A DNA stretch of 35,792 nt from Nocardioides sp. (GTDB lineage: Bacteria > Actinomycetota > Actinomycetes > Propionibacteriales > Nocardioidaceae): contig JAOPXU010000087.1 of assembly GCA_025964985.1 (NCBI GenBank), forward strand, positions 1 to 35,792. Reading direction: 5' to 3'. The first letter of the stretch is position 1. Each line of letters opens with the position of its first letter. Made by a program: the position numbers and the translations under genes. Shown here piece after piece: positions 22,178 to 31,055 of the stretch. The notes under the pieces were generated by a model. That model was not told the origin of the DNA. It searched no databases and saw nothing but the letters and a program-made list of their open reading frames with translations.

Positions 22178-22307
22178 GACGCCATGGTGGCAGGAGACTG
22201 GAACCCGTCGCGATCCGGTGGAACCAGTGGGACACCACGCCCCGTCGTACGCCTGGACGCCGCACCCGCGGCCCGACGCCGCACCACCCCACCCGCGCAG
22301 GAGACCG

Positions 22308-22832
22308 ATGGACCACGACGCCGACTACGCGGCCTACGTGCGCGAGTCGTGGAGCACCCTGGTGCGCTCCGCGGTCTTCCTCGGCTGCTCGCTGCACGAG
22401 GCCGAGGACCTGGCCCAGACCACGCTCGTGCGCTGCTACACCGCGTGGCCCAGCGTGGTCGCGGCCGACAACCGGGCGGCCTACGTCTACCGGATGCTCC
22501 TCAACTGCTTGCGCGACAGCAAGCGCCGGCGGTGGTGGGGCGAGCGGCCCTCCGAGCGCCTGCCCGAGACCCGCTCGCCCGACCCGACCACGGCCGTCGA
22601 CACCGCCGACGCCGTCCACCGCGCGCTCGCCGGGCTCACCAAGCCCAACCGCGACGTCGTCGTCCTGCGCTACTTCACCGGCCTGAGCGAGCGCGAGACC
22701 GCCGACGTGCTCGACGTCCCCGCCGGCACCGTCAAGAGCCGGCTCTCGCGCTCGCTGGCCCAGCTGGCCGACGACGCGCACCTCAGCGAGCTGAGGCCCG
22801 ACCTGATCCGCCCCGATCGGAGCACCCCATGA
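22308..22832 (+). CDS. SigE-family RNA polymerase sigma factor
   Basis: A 174-aa protein from the ATG at 22308 with AGGAG upstream. Region 2 (VRSAVFLGCSLHEAEDLAQT, TLVRCYTAWPSV) and region 4 (LTKPNRDVVVLRYFTGLSER, then ETADVLDVPAGTVKSRLSRS) are clear and typical of the actinobacterial SigE/SigM-like group (Pfam Sigma70_r2 and r4_2). It overlaps the downstream membrane protein by ATGA, so that product is the probable regulator. Divergent from the reductase gene at 22177. Confidence 0.93.
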   Translation: MDHDADYAAYVRESWSTLVRSAVFLGCSLHEAEDLAQTTLVRCYTAWPSVVAADNRAAYVYRMLLNCLRDSKRRRWWGERPSERLPETRSPDPTTAVDTADAVHRALAGLTKPNRDVVVLRYFTGLSERETADVLDVPAGTVKSRLSRSLAQLADDAHLSELRPDLIRPDRSTP

Positions 22833-24910
22833 CCGACCTCGAAGACCACTGGGACGACCTGCCGGTCGGCCCCGCCCCCGTCGACGCGATCCTGCGCGAG
22901 GCGCGCCGCACCTCCGCCGCCTCCGGCCGCCGCCGTCCCGAGGCCCGCCTGCGCCGCTCCCTGACCGGGGTCGTCGCCCTCGGCGGCGTGGCCGCCGCGT
23001 TCGTCGCCGGCACGCTGGTCGCCACCGGCCCCGGTACGCCGTCCGGCCCGGCCGGCGTGTCGGGCGGCGGTGCCGACGGGTCCGGGATGACCCCGGTCGC
23101 CTTCCAGGGCGCGCTGCAGGCGCCCGCCTCCTGCGAGGAGCTGCTCGAGCACTACGTCGACCGCGGGGTCGACCTGGTCAGCGAGTACGGCTGGGGCGCG
23201 CCCTACGGCTACGGACTCCGCGAGGCGGAGATGCTCGGAGGACCGTTCGACGAGTTCGCCGGGATCCCCCAGGCGACCGCAGCGGACTCGTCAGCCGATC
23301 GGGATCTCGTGTCTCGATCCGCCAGGACATCGATCGCGACGTCCTCGACTACCGGCACCAACGTCCAGGAGGCCGGCGTCGACGAGCCCGACGCGGTCAA
23401 GACCAGCGGCGACCTGCTGGTGCGGCTGCGCGGGGCCGAGCTGACGACGTACGACGTCGGCGGCGAGCGGGTCGAGGAGGTCGGCAGCCTCGACCTCGGC
23501 GACTTCCACGACGGCGAGATCCTGCTGGCCGGCGACACCGTGGTGGCGGTCGGCAACGACGGCAGCCGTCCGCCCAGCTCGGGTGCCTTCCGCGCCTTCG
23601 CCTACGGCGCCGAGCAGCCGGTGCCGCAGACCCGGGTGCTGTCGGTCGACGTGGCAGACCCGACGACCCCGACGCTCGAGCGGACCGTCGACTACGACGC
23701 CGCCCTGGTCGCCACGCGCCAGCACGGCGACGACGTCCGCGTCGTGCTGTCCAAAGGCCTGCCCGACCTCGACTTCGACAGTGACGACGCCGGCACCGGG
23801 AACGGCACCCGCGCGGTCAGCGCCAACCGGGCACTGGTCGAGGACACCACCCTCGACGACTGGCTCCCCCACGTCTCGGTCGACGGCGGCGAGCCGACCG
23901 ACCTGCTGTCGTGCGACCGGGTCGCGGTGCCGCGCGCCGAGCTGGGCCTGGCCACCATGGCCGTCGTCGGGTTCGGCGCGGGCAGCCCCGGCGAGACCGA
24001 GGCGTTCGGGCTGGCCGGCGAGGCCGCGATGACCTACGAGTCGACCGACCACCTCTACCTCGCGGCCAGCGGCGGCGACCTGGGCGGCGGCTTCGACGAC
24101 TGCTTCGACTGCTTCCGGGCGACGTCGTCCTCGGCGGCGTTCTCCGGCACCACCCACGTCTACGACTTCGCGCTCGACGGCACCTCCGCGACCTACGTCG
24201 GCGCCGGCGAGGTCGAGGGCAGCGTGCGCGACCGGTGGGCGATGGACGAGGTCGACGGCGTGCTGCGCCTGGCCGTCGGACCCTCGAGCGAGACCGCCGA
24301 CGCCAACTCGGTCGTCACGCTGCGCGCCGAGGGCGACGAGCTGGTCGAGGTCGGCCGCCTCGACGGCCTGGGCCCCAACGAGGACCTCAAGGCCGTGCGC
24401 TGGTTCGACGGCCTGGCGGTCCTGGTGACCTTCCGCCGCATCGACCCGCTCTACGCCGTCGACATGGCCGATCCCGCCGACCCGACGCTGCTCGGCGAGC
24501 TCAAGATCCCCGGCTTCTCGACCTACCTGCACCCGCTCGGGCCGCGGCGCATCGTCGGCGTCGGCTCCGACGGCCGCTCCGGCGCCCAGGCCGGGCTCTT
24601 CGACCTCACCGACGTGACCGATCCGCAGCAGCTCGACGTGACGTCGTACGGGCCGGGGTCCTACGCGAAGGCCGGCGACGACCCGCGCCAGTTCACCTGG
24701 CTGCCCGACCGCCGGGTCGTGCTGACCGTGATCGCCCGGGGTCGCGGCGGCTTCGTCTCGCGCCTGCAGCTGGGCGGTGGGCAGATGCGCAACGAGATGA
24801 CGCAGGTCGAGTTCGGCGCCGACGTCGACGCGGTGCGGCTGGTGCCGCTGGCCGACGGCCAGGTGGCGCTCGTGACCGGCGAGGACGTGGAGTTCTTCGA
24901 CGTAGATTGA
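22829..24910 (+). CDS. Membrane-anchored beta-propeller protein, probable sigma regulator
   Basis: A 693-aa protein whose ATG overlaps the sigma stop. Residues 1-43 are cytoplasmic and basic (ILREARRTSAASGRRRPEAR), 44-66 form a membrane helix (SLTGVVALGGVAAAFVAGTL), and from about 90 to the end lies the exported Beta_propel domain (PF09826 type): TNVQEAGVDEPDAVKTSGDL, LSVDVADPTTPTLERTVDYD, LYLAASGGDLGGGFDD, DRWAMDEVDGVLRLAV and LKIPGFSTYLHPLGPRRIVG are its repeating blades. The cytoplasmic stub is where sigma binding would be expected, by analogy with anti-sigma factors. The ligand sensed is unknown. Confidence 0.88.
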   Translation: MTDLEDHWDDLPVGPAPVDAILREARRTSAASGRRRPEARLRRSLTGVVALGGVAAAFVAGTLVATGPGTPSGPAGVSGGGADGSGMTPVAFQGALQAPASCEELLEHYVDRGVDLVSEYGWGAPYGYGLREAEMLGGPFDEFAGIPQATAADSSADRDLVSRSARTSIATSSTTGTNVQEAGVDEPDAVKTSGDLLVRLRGAELTTYDVGGERVEEVGSLDLGDFHDGEILLAGDTVVAVGNDGSRPPSSGAFRAFAYGAEQPVPQTRVLSVDVADPTTPTLERTVDYDAALVATRQHGDDVRVVLSKGLPDLDFDSDDAGTGNGTRAVSANRALVEDTTLDDWLPHVSVDGGEPTDLLSCDRVAVPRAELGLATMAVVGFGAGSPGETEAFGLAGEAAMTYESTDHLYLAASGGDLGGGFDDCFDCFRATSSSAAFSGTTHVYDFALDGTSATYVGAGEVEGSVRDRWAMDEVDGVLRLAVGPSSETADANSVVTLRAEGDELVEVGRLDGLGPNEDLKAVRWFDGLAVLVTFRRIDPLYAVDMADPADPTLLGELKIPGFSTYLHPLGPRRIVGVGSDGRSGAQAGLFDLTDVTDPQQLDVTSYGPGSYAKAGDDPRQFTWLPDRRVVLTVIARGRGGFVSRLQLGGGQMRNEMTQVEFGADVDAVRLVPLADGQVALVTGEDVEFFDVD

Positions 24911-24915
24911 GGGGC

Positions 24916-25185
24916 ATGTGCCGCAACATCCGCCCGCTCAACAACTTCGAGCCGCCGGCCTCCGACGACGAGGTGCACGCCGCCGCGCTGCAGTACGTCC
25001 GCAAGGTGGCCGGCACCACCAAGCCGTCGACCGCCAACCAGGCCGTCTTCGACCAGGCGGTCCGCGAGATCGCCCACCTGACCCGCCACCTCGTCGACGA
25101 CCTGGTCACCACCGCGCCGCCCAAGGACCGCGAGACCGAGGCCGACAAGGCCCGCGCGCGGGCCCGGGTCCGGTACGGCGCGTGA
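24916..25185 (+). CDS. DUF2277 family protein
   Basis: An 89-aa protein from the ATG at 24916 with GAGGGG upstream. It starts MCRNIRPLNNFEPPASDDEV and continues LQYVRKVAGTTKPS and AVREIAHLTRHLVDDLVTTA, the defining features of DUF2277; MCRNI(K/R)xLxNFxPP is nearly invariant in the family. Function is unknown. It overlaps the sirtuin start by GTGA, so the pair is coupled. Confidence 0.93.
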   Translation: MCRNIRPLNNFEPPASDDEVHAAALQYVRKVAGTTKPSTANQAVFDQAVREIAHLTRHLVDDLVTTAPPKDRETEADKARARARVRYGA

Positions 25186-26021
25186 TCGAGGCTCTCGACC
25201 TGCTGGCCGGCCGCCCCCTGGTGCTGCTCACCGGCGCGGGGATGTCGACCGACTCCGGCATCCCCGACTACCGCGGCCCCGGCTCACCGGCCCGCACCCC
25301 GATGACCTACCAGGAGTTCGTCTCGGGGCCCGAGGCCCAGCAGCGCTATTGGGCGCGCTCGCACCTCGGCTGGGGCCGGATGCGCCGCGCCGAGCCCAAC
25401 GCCGGGCACCGCGCCTGCGCCGCGCTCGACCCCGAGCTGCTCGTCACCCAGAACGTCGACGGCCTGCACGAGGCCGCCGGCTCCCGCACCATGCTCGCCC
25501 TGCACGGCCGGATCGCTGAGGTCGTGTGCCTCTCGTGCCGCCGTACGTCGTCCCGCGCGGCCCTCGAGGCCCGGCTCGCCGCCCTCAACCCCGGTTGGCG
25601 CGAGCGGCACACCGAGGTCGAGGTGCGCCCCGACGGCGACGTCGACCTCGAGGAGACCGCCGGCTTCGTCGTCCCCGCCTGCGAGGTGTGCGACGGCGTC
25701 CTCAAGCCCGACGTCGTGTTCTTCGGCGAGAACGTCCCCAAGCCGCGCGTCGAGCGCTGCTACGCCGCCGTCGACGAGCTGGCGGTGACCGACGGCGCGC
25801 TGCTGGTCGCCGGCTCGTCGCTGACGGTGATGAGCGGCTTCCGCTTCGTGCGCCACGCCGCCAAGGCCGGCACCCCCGTCGTCATCGTCAACCGCGGGGT
25901 CACCCGCGGCGACGAGCTGGCGGCGTACAAGCTCGACGTCGGGTGCTCGGAGTTCCTGGAGGCGCTGGTCGAGGCGCGGGCAGGCGTCCGGGTCGGCCGA
26001 GAATCACCGCTCAAGCGGTGA
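25182..26021 (+). CDS. NAD-dependent protein deacetylase (sirtuin)
   Basis: A 279-aa protein from the GTG at 25182. NAD-binding motif VLLTGAGMSTDSGIPDYRG, then VTQNVDGLHEAAG, catalytic H108 in LALHGRI, and a zinc site of CLSC (C116, C119) and CEVC (C167, C170) with a long insertion between the pairs, then VFFGENVPK and VAGSSLTVMSGF. It removes acyl groups from lysines using NAD. The last residues RESPLKR and the stop codon are supplied by a hairpin repeat (25999-26028), suggesting that the original C-terminus was altered or simply ends there. Coupled to DUF2277. Confidence 0.94.
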   Translation: MIEALDLLAGRPLVLLTGAGMSTDSGIPDYRGPGSPARTPMTYQEFVSGPEAQQRYWARSHLGWGRMRRAEPNAGHRACAALDPELLVTQNVDGLHEAAGSRTMLALHGRIAEVVCLSCRRTSSRAALEARLAALNPGWRERHTEVEVRPDGDVDLEETAGFVVPACEVCDGVLKPDVVFFGENVPKPRVERCYAAVDELAVTDGALLVAGSSLTVMSGFRFVRHAAKAGTPVVIVNRGVTRGDELAAYKLDVGCSEFLEALVEARAGVRVGRESPLKR

Positions 26022-26028
26022 AACTCCC
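25999..26028. repeat. 30-bp palindromic repeat, copy 1
   Basis: GAGAATCACCGC-TCAA-GCGGTGAAACTCCC contains the perfect hairpin CACCGC/GCGGTG. It overlaps the sirtuin C-terminus and stop. A near-identical copy lies 32 bp downstream. Confidence 0.75.
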
Positions 26029-26060
26029 TCTTCTGTCACGAAACTTCGTACAAGAAGTCG

Positions 26061-26090
26061 GAGAATCACCGCTTCAGCGGTGAAACTCCC
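26061..26090. repeat. 30-bp palindromic repeat, copy 2
   Basis: Same sequence as copy 1 except TTCA for TCAA in the loop. Between the copies is a third small hairpin, ACTTC/GAAGT (around 26043-26058). The array sits between convergent genes and probably ends transcription in both directions. Confidence 0.75.
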
Positions 26091-26098
26091 GCCGCCCC

Positions 26099-26785
26099 TC
26101 AGAGCCGCTTGACGAAGATGTGCTCAGCGGCCTCGGGCACGATCTCGGCGGTCTCGCCGCCGGAGCCGATGAGGACGCCGTCGGGGGTGGCGATGGCGGT
26201 GATCGTCTTGTCGGGCATGGCGCCCACGCGGCGCAGGGCGCTCATCAGCGACTCGTCCTTCTGCATCTCCTCGGAGATGCGGCGCACCAGCACGCGAGCC
26301 TCGACGTCGGTGGCGGAGGTCGACAGCGGCTCGACGCCGGCCATGAACTCCTCGCCCAGCTCGATCTCGCCGAGCTCGTCGAGGCCGGGGATGGGGTTGC
26401 CGTAGGGCGACTCGGTGGGGTGGCCGAGCAGCTCGACGAGGCGGCGCTCGACGGTCTCGGAGATGACGTGCTCCCAGCGGCACGCCTCCTCGTGGACCAG
26501 CTCCCAGTCGAGCCCGATGACGTCGGTGAGCAGCCGCTCGGCGAGGCGGTGCTTGCGCATGACGCGGGTGGCGAGGCGGCGGCCGTCGTCGGTGAGCTCG
26601 AGGTGGCGGTCGCCCTCGACGGTGAGCAGGCCGTCGCGCTCCATGCGGGCCACGGTCTGCGAGACGGTCGGGCCGCTCTGGTGCAGCCGCTCGGCGATGC
26701 GGGCGCGCAGCGGGACGATGCCCTCCTCGACCAGCTCGTAGATGGTCCGCAGATACATCTCGGTGGTGTCGATGAGGTCGCTCAC
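26099..26785 (-). CDS. ideR: Iron-dependent repressor IdeR/DtxR
   Basis: A 228-aa protein from the GTG at 26785, chosen because numbering from it places all known ligands exactly: M10, C102, E105 and H106 (primary metal site) and H79, E83 and H98 (ancillary site). The winged helix reads PLRARIAERLHQSGPTVSQT and is followed by TVARMERDGLL. A C-terminal SH3-like FeoA domain ends EAAEHIFVKRL. With Fe2+ bound it represses siderophore and iron-uptake genes and activates storage genes. The open frame extends further 5' but that part is not conserved. Divergent from photolyase. Confidence 0.95.
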   Translation of the reverse strand: MSDLIDTTEMYLRTIYELVEEGIVPLRARIAERLHQSGPTVSQTVARMERDGLLTVEGDRHLELTDDGRRLATRVMRKHRLAERLLTDVIGLDWELVHEEACRWEHVISETVERRLVELLGHPTESPYGNPIPGLDELGEIELGEEFMAGVEPLSTSATDVEARVLVRRISEEMQKDESLMSALRRVGAMPDKTITAIATPDGVLIGSGGETAEIVPEAAEHIFVKRL

Positions 26786-26864
26786 GCCGCCATTCTCCCC
26801 CACGCCACCGACGACGTCCGACAGGGTGGGCCCGCGGACACCGCGCGCTGGCAGAGTCAGCGGG

Positions 26865-28193
26865 ATGACGTCCGTGATGTGGTTCCGGCGCGACCTGCGC
26901 ACCGCCGACAACCCCGCGCTCCTCGCCGCGGTGGCCGACGGCCCGACGCTGCCGCTGTTCGTGCTCGACCCCGCGCTGTTCGGGCCCAGCGGGCCCTCGC
27001 GGCGCCACTACGTCGTCGAGAGCCTGAAGGCGCTCGGCCGCGACGTGCCCCTGTCGGTCCTGCACGGCGATCCCGTGCGCCGGGTGGTGGAGGCCGCCCA
27101 GGAGGTCGGGGCCGACGCCGTCCACGTCGCCGCCGACTACGGCCCCTACGGCCACCGCCGCGACGAGGCCGTCGAGGAGGCGCTGCAGGCCGCCGGCATC
27201 GCGCTGGTCCGCACCGGCTCGCCGTACGCCGTCGCACCGGACCGGGTGACCAACGGCAGCGGCCAGCCCTACAAGGTCTTCACCCCGTTCTCGAAGGCGT
27301 GGGCCGCTCACGGCTGGCGCGAGCCCGCCGGCCCGCTGCCCGAAAACGTCACGTGGCGGCGCCTCGAGGGCAGCGAGGACCTGCCCGACGTCCCCCTGCC
27401 CGAGGGGCTCGAGCTGCCCGCCGCCGGCGAGGCCGCGGCGCTCGAGGCGTGGCACGACTTCACCGCCAAGCTCGCTGACTACGCCGACCGCCGCAACGAG
27501 CCGGGCGTCGAGGGCACCTCGCGGATGAGCCACCACCTCAAGTACGGCGAGATCCACCCGCGCACGATCCTGGCCGACCTCGCCGGGCTGCGCGGCAAGG
27601 GCCCCGACACCTACCGCAACGAGATCGCCTGGCGCGAGTTCTACGCCGATGTGCTGTTCCAGCGCCCCGACTCCGCGCGCCAGTACCTGCGCACCGAGTT
27701 CGCCCAGATGCAGTACGACGAGCCGGGGGCCGCGTTCGAGGCCTGGTGCGAGGGTCGCACCGGGTTCCCCATCGTCGACGCGGGGATGCGCCAGATGCGC
27801 TCGGTGGGCTGGATGCACAACCGGGTACGGATGATCACCGGGAGCTTCCTGGTCAAGGACCTGCACGTGGAGTGGCAGCACGGCGCGCGCTACTTCCTGC
27901 ACTGGCTGGTCGACGGCGACCTCGCCTCCAACAACCACGGCTGGCAGTGGGTCGCGGGCACCGGCACCGACGCTGCGCCCTACTTCCGCGTGTTCAACCC
28001 GACCAGCCAGGGCCGCAAGTTCGACCCCGACGCCCGCTACGTCCGCCGCTGGGTGCCCGAGCTGGCCGACGTCGAGGACCCCCACGAGCCGAGCAGCGCG
28101 GACCGCAAGGCGGCCGGCTACCCCGAGCCGATCGTCGACCACAAGGTCGAGCGCCAGGAGTCGCTCGACCGCTACGCCGCCCTCAAGGGCTGA
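26865..28193 (+). CDS. phrB: Deoxyribodipyrimidine photolyase
   Basis: A 442-aa protein from the ATG at 26865. The N-terminal antenna domain starts MTSVMWFRRDLRTADNPALL. The FAD-binding helical domain has SRMSHHLKYGEIHPRT, RNEIAWREFYADVLF, FPIVDAGMRQMRSVGWMHNR and WQWVAGTGTDAAPYFRVFNP, the hallmark of class I CPD photolyases. It uses blue light to split pyrimidine dimers. The Trp electron-transfer chain appears intact (W in WREFY, WMHNR, HGWQW). The length is usual. No SOS box was seen near it. Confidence 0.95.
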   Translation: MTSVMWFRRDLRTADNPALLAAVADGPTLPLFVLDPALFGPSGPSRRHYVVESLKALGRDVPLSVLHGDPVRRVVEAAQEVGADAVHVAADYGPYGHRRDEAVEEALQAAGIALVRTGSPYAVAPDRVTNGSGQPYKVFTPFSKAWAAHGWREPAGPLPENVTWRRLEGSEDLPDVPLPEGLELPAAGEAAALEAWHDFTAKLADYADRRNEPGVEGTSRMSHHLKYGEIHPRTILADLAGLRGKGPDTYRNEIAWREFYADVLFQRPDSARQYLRTEFAQMQYDEPGAAFEAWCEGRTGFPIVDAGMRQMRSVGWMHNRVRMITGSFLVKDLHVEWQHGARYFLHWLVDGDLASNNHGWQWVAGTGTDAAPYFRVFNPTSQGRKFDPDARYVRRWVPELADVEDPHEPSSADRKAAGYPEPIVDHKVERQESLDRYAALKG

Positions 28194-28229
28194 CCGGCTC
28201 CTCACCTGGTGCCGACAGGTGCCGATAGC

Positions 28230-28982
28230 GTGATCGGCGTGGCCGACACGCTCTCCCCGCTGACCATCCCGCCGCGCTTCCGCGGCCCGACGTCCTCCGG
28301 CAACGGCGGCTGGACGGCGGGCGCGCTGGCCGCCTACCTGGCCCCGGGTCCCGTGCGCGTCATGCTGCGCACGCCTCCCCCGCTCGACGTGCCGCTCGAC
28401 GTCGAGGTGGCCGACGACGAGCGCGGCGTCGAGACCGCCCGGGCCCTGCACGACGACCTGCTGGTCGCCGAGGCGGCTCCCGCGGACGCCGACGTGGCGC
28501 CCGTCGCCGCGGTCGACGCGGCCATCGCGCGCGCCGCGGAGGCGGCGTACGCCGGCAAGCGGTTCCACCCCTTCCCTTCCTGCTTCGCGTGCGGCACCGA
28601 CCGCGGCGAGGGCGACGGGCTGCGGATCTTCCCCGGGCGCGTGGCCGACGACGACGAGGGCCGGGCCCGGGTGGCCGCGACCTGGACGCCGCACCCCAGC
28701 CTCGGCGGCGACGCCGCGTCGCTGCCGGTGACCTGGGCCGCGCTCGACTGCGCCGGCGGCTGGGCCGGTGACCTCGAGCAGCGGCTGATGGTGCTCGGCT
28801 CGATGACCGCCCACGTCCGCGACCTGCCGCGCACCGGCGAGGAGCACGTCGTGGTGGGCGGGGCGCGGGGCACGCGCGGCCGTCGTACGTTCACCGCGGC
28901 CACGCTCTACTCCGCGAGCGGACGGGTACTGGGCACCGCCGAGCACATCTGGATCGCCGTCTCCGCGGAGGACTTCACGTGA
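28230..28982 (+). CDS. Conserved hypothetical protein, hotdog/thioesterase-like
   Basis: About 250 aa. The start is uncertain: GTG at 28230 has AGGTG upstream; GTG at 28209 and 28239 are alternatives. Visible features: an N-terminal RFRGPTSSGNGGWTAGALAA, which resembles the helix entry of hotdog acyl-CoA thioesterases; a CFACG motif; and a second half (VTWAALDCAGGWAGDLEQRL, MTAHVRDLPRTGEEHVVVGG, ATLYSASGRVLGTAEHIWI) fitting a second hotdog unit. The fold and any CoA-ester activity are inferred. Its stop overlaps the GH13 start by GTGA. Confidence 0.72.
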   Translation: MIGVADTLSPLTIPPRFRGPTSSGNGGWTAGALAAYLAPGPVRVMLRTPPPLDVPLDVEVADDERGVETARALHDDLLVAEAAPADADVAPVAAVDAAIARAAEAAYAGKRFHPFPSCFACGTDRGEGDGLRIFPGRVADDDEGRARVAATWTPHPSLGGDAASLPVTWAALDCAGGWAGDLEQRLMVLGSMTAHVRDLPRTGEEHVVVGGARGTRGRRTFTAATLYSASGRVLGTAEHIWIAVSAEDFT

Positions 28983-30571
28983 CGCAGCACCCGCAGGACC
29001 GGCCGTGGTGGCGTGACGCGGCGGTCTACCAGGTCTACGTGCGCAGCTTCGCCTCCTCGGGCAGCCGCGGCGGCGGGCCCGGCGTCGGCGACCTGCCGGG
29101 CATCACGAGCCGGCTCCCCCACCTGCGCGACCTGGGCGTCGACGCCGTGTGGATCACGCCGTTCTACACCTCCCCGCAGCACGACCACGGCTACGACGTC
29201 GCCGACTACCTCGACGTCGACCGGCTCTTCGGCAGCCTCGAGGACGCCGACACCCTCCTCGCCACGGCGCACGACCTCGGGCTCAAGGTCATCGTCGACC
29301 TGGTCCCCAACCACACCTCCGAGGAGCACGCCTGGTTCCGGGCGGCGCTGGCCTCGCCGCCCGGGAGCCCCGAGCGCGCCCGCTACCTGTTCCGCGAGGG
29401 CCGCGGGCCCGACGGCAGCGAGCCGCCCAACAACTGGCAGTCGGTCTTCGGCGGCGCCGCGTGGACCCGGGTGCCGGACGGCCAGTGGTACCTCCACCTC
29501 TTCGACTCCACCCAGCCCGACCTCGACTGGCGCCACCCCGAGGTCGGCGACATGTTCGAGTCGGTCCTGCGATTCTGGCTCGACCGCGGCGCCGACGGAT
29601 TCCGCGTCGACGTGGCCCACGGGCTGCTCAAGGAGGAGTCGCTACCCGACCAGGAGCGGGTGCTCCCGCCGCCCGGCCCGGACTCCCCGCCGACGAGCAT
29701 GGTCGAGCGCACGCAGGTCGACGAGCCGATGTGGGACCAGCCCGAGGTCCACGACGTCTACCGCCGCTGGCACCGCGTCCTGGCCGACCACGACGGCGAC
29801 CGGATGACGGTCGCGGAGGCGTGGACCCGCACCCCGGAGTCGATGGCCCGCTACGTGCGCCCCGACGAGATGCAGCAGGCGTTCAACTTCGCCTGGCTTC
29901 TGGCGCCCTGGTCGGCCGACGCCTTCGCCGAGGTCATCACCGGCACGTTTGAGGCGCTCGAGCCCGTCGGCGCCGGCCCCACCTGGGTGCTGAGCAACCA
30001 CGACGTCGTGCGCCACGTGACCCGCTACGGCGGCGGCACCCAGGGCCTGGCCCGGGCCCGCGCCGCGACCCTGACCATGCTCGGTCTGCCCGGGTCGTCG
30101 TACCTCTACCAGGGCGAGGAGCTCGGCCTGGAGCAGGTCGACGTCGCCCCCGAGGACCGCCAGGACCCGTCCTGGTTCCGCACCGGCGAGGTCGGTCGGG
30201 ACGGCTGCCGGGTGCCGGTGCCGTGGTCGGGCGACGCACCGCCGTACGGCTTCGGGCCGGGCAACGCGCAGCCGTGGATCCCGCAGCCGGCCGACTGGGT
30301 GAGCCTGACCGTGGAGGCGCAGACCGGCGTCGAGGGCTCCACGCTGGAGTTCTACCGAGCCGCGCTCGCCGCACGGCGAGAGCTCGCCCCGGTCGACAGC
30401 GTGGCGGTGCGCGTCGAGGGCGACGTGCTGCTCGTCGACCGCGGCGACGTGACGATCGCGCTCAACTGCGGGTCGGACGACGTCCCGCTGCCGGCAGGAC
30501 GGGTGCTGGTGACCAGCGGTCCGGTCGACGGGGTGCTGCCGGGCGACACCGCGGTGTGGCTAGGGCGCTGA
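28979..30571 (+). CDS. Glycoside hydrolase family 13, alpha-glucosidase-like
   Basis: A 530-aa cytoplasmic enzyme from the GTG at 28979. Family motifs in order: WWRDAAVYQVYVRSF, VDAVWITPFYTSPQHDHGYD, VIVDLVPNHTSEEHAWF, the nucleophile in GADGFRVDVAHGL, the acid/base in MTVAEAWT, and the transition-state Asp in VLSNHDVVRH. It resembles oligo-1,6-glucosidase/alpha-glucosidase of actinobacteria and would hydrolyse short alpha-glucosides. No signal peptide. A beta-sandwich C domain closes the protein. It is coupled to the preceding gene, whose role in sugar metabolism is not evident. Confidence 0.94.
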   Translation: MTQHPQDRPWWRDAAVYQVYVRSFASSGSRGGGPGVGDLPGITSRLPHLRDLGVDAVWITPFYTSPQHDHGYDVADYLDVDRLFGSLEDADTLLATAHDLGLKVIVDLVPNHTSEEHAWFRAALASPPGSPERARYLFREGRGPDGSEPPNNWQSVFGGAAWTRVPDGQWYLHLFDSTQPDLDWRHPEVGDMFESVLRFWLDRGADGFRVDVAHGLLKEESLPDQERVLPPPGPDSPPTSMVERTQVDEPMWDQPEVHDVYRRWHRVLADHDGDRMTVAEAWTRTPESMARYVRPDEMQQAFNFAWLLAPWSADAFAEVITGTFEALEPVGAGPTWVLSNHDVVRHVTRYGGGTQGLARARAATLTMLGLPGSSYLYQGEELGLEQVDVAPEDRQDPSWFRTGEVGRDGCRVPVPWSGDAPPYGFGPGNAQPWIPQPADWVSLTVEAQTGVEGSTLEFYRAALAARRELAPVDSVAVRVEGDVLLVDRGDVTIALNCGSDDVPLPAGRVLVTSGPVDGVLPGDTAVWLGR

Positions 30572-31048
30572 CTCGACCGGCTCGGGCGGGTCCGACGCGA
30601 CGGCGTCGCTGTCGGTGCCGAGCGCGGCGTTGTAGCGGCCGAGCTCGCTGACGAAACCGGCCAGGTCGGCGTCGGACCAGCCCGAGAGCCGCTCGTCGAC
30701 GTACTTGCGGCGGTGCTCGACGACGTCAGCCATCCGGGTGCGCGCCTCGGCGGTGACCGAGAGCAGCACCGCGCGGGCGTCGGCGGGGTCGGGCTCCTTG
30801 GCCAGCAGGCCGAGCTCGATGAGGTGCTTGACCTGGCGGCTGACCGCGCCCTTGTCGACGTCGAACAGCTCGGCGATGACCGAGGCGCGCACCGGGTCGC
30901 CCTGGGCGACCGTCGACAGGATCAGGTACGACGCCGGCTGCAGGTCGGGGTGGACCGCGCGGGCGCGCTCACCGATGACCCGGCGCACGCGGCGGATGAG
31001 CACACCGACCTCGTGCTCGAGGTCGCGCAGCGTGTCGTTGCGGGTCAC
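30560..31048 (-). CDS. MarR-family transcriptional regulator
   Basis: A 162-aa protein from the GTG at 31048 (VTRNDTLRDLEHEVGVLI). Winged helix: PVRASVIAELFDVDKGAVSR, QVKHLIELGLLAKEPDPADA, RAVLLSVTAEARTRM, with the D-x-R salt-bridge motif (DPADAR) of the MarR wing. It starts 7 nt after the DHA2 exporter stop, so it is in that operon and probably represses it by binding the GTTG-N7-CAAC palindromes near 32.65-32.70 kb. It would be autoregulated. The far end overlaps the last bases of the GH13 gene. Confidence 0.92.
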   Translation of the reverse strand: MTRNDTLRDLEHEVGVLIRRVRRVIGERARAVHPDLQPASYLILSTVAQGDPVRASVIAELFDVDKGAVSRQVKHLIELGLLAKEPDPADARAVLLSVTAEARTRMADVVEHRRKYVDERLSGWSDADLAGFVSELGRYNAALGTDSDAVASDPPEPVESAP

Positions 31049-31055
31049 CGGCGGG

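Noticed and set aside
26124-28946. A 940-aa minus-strand frame
   Set aside because: It is antisense to photolyase and the following gene, low-complexity, with no recognisable domain.
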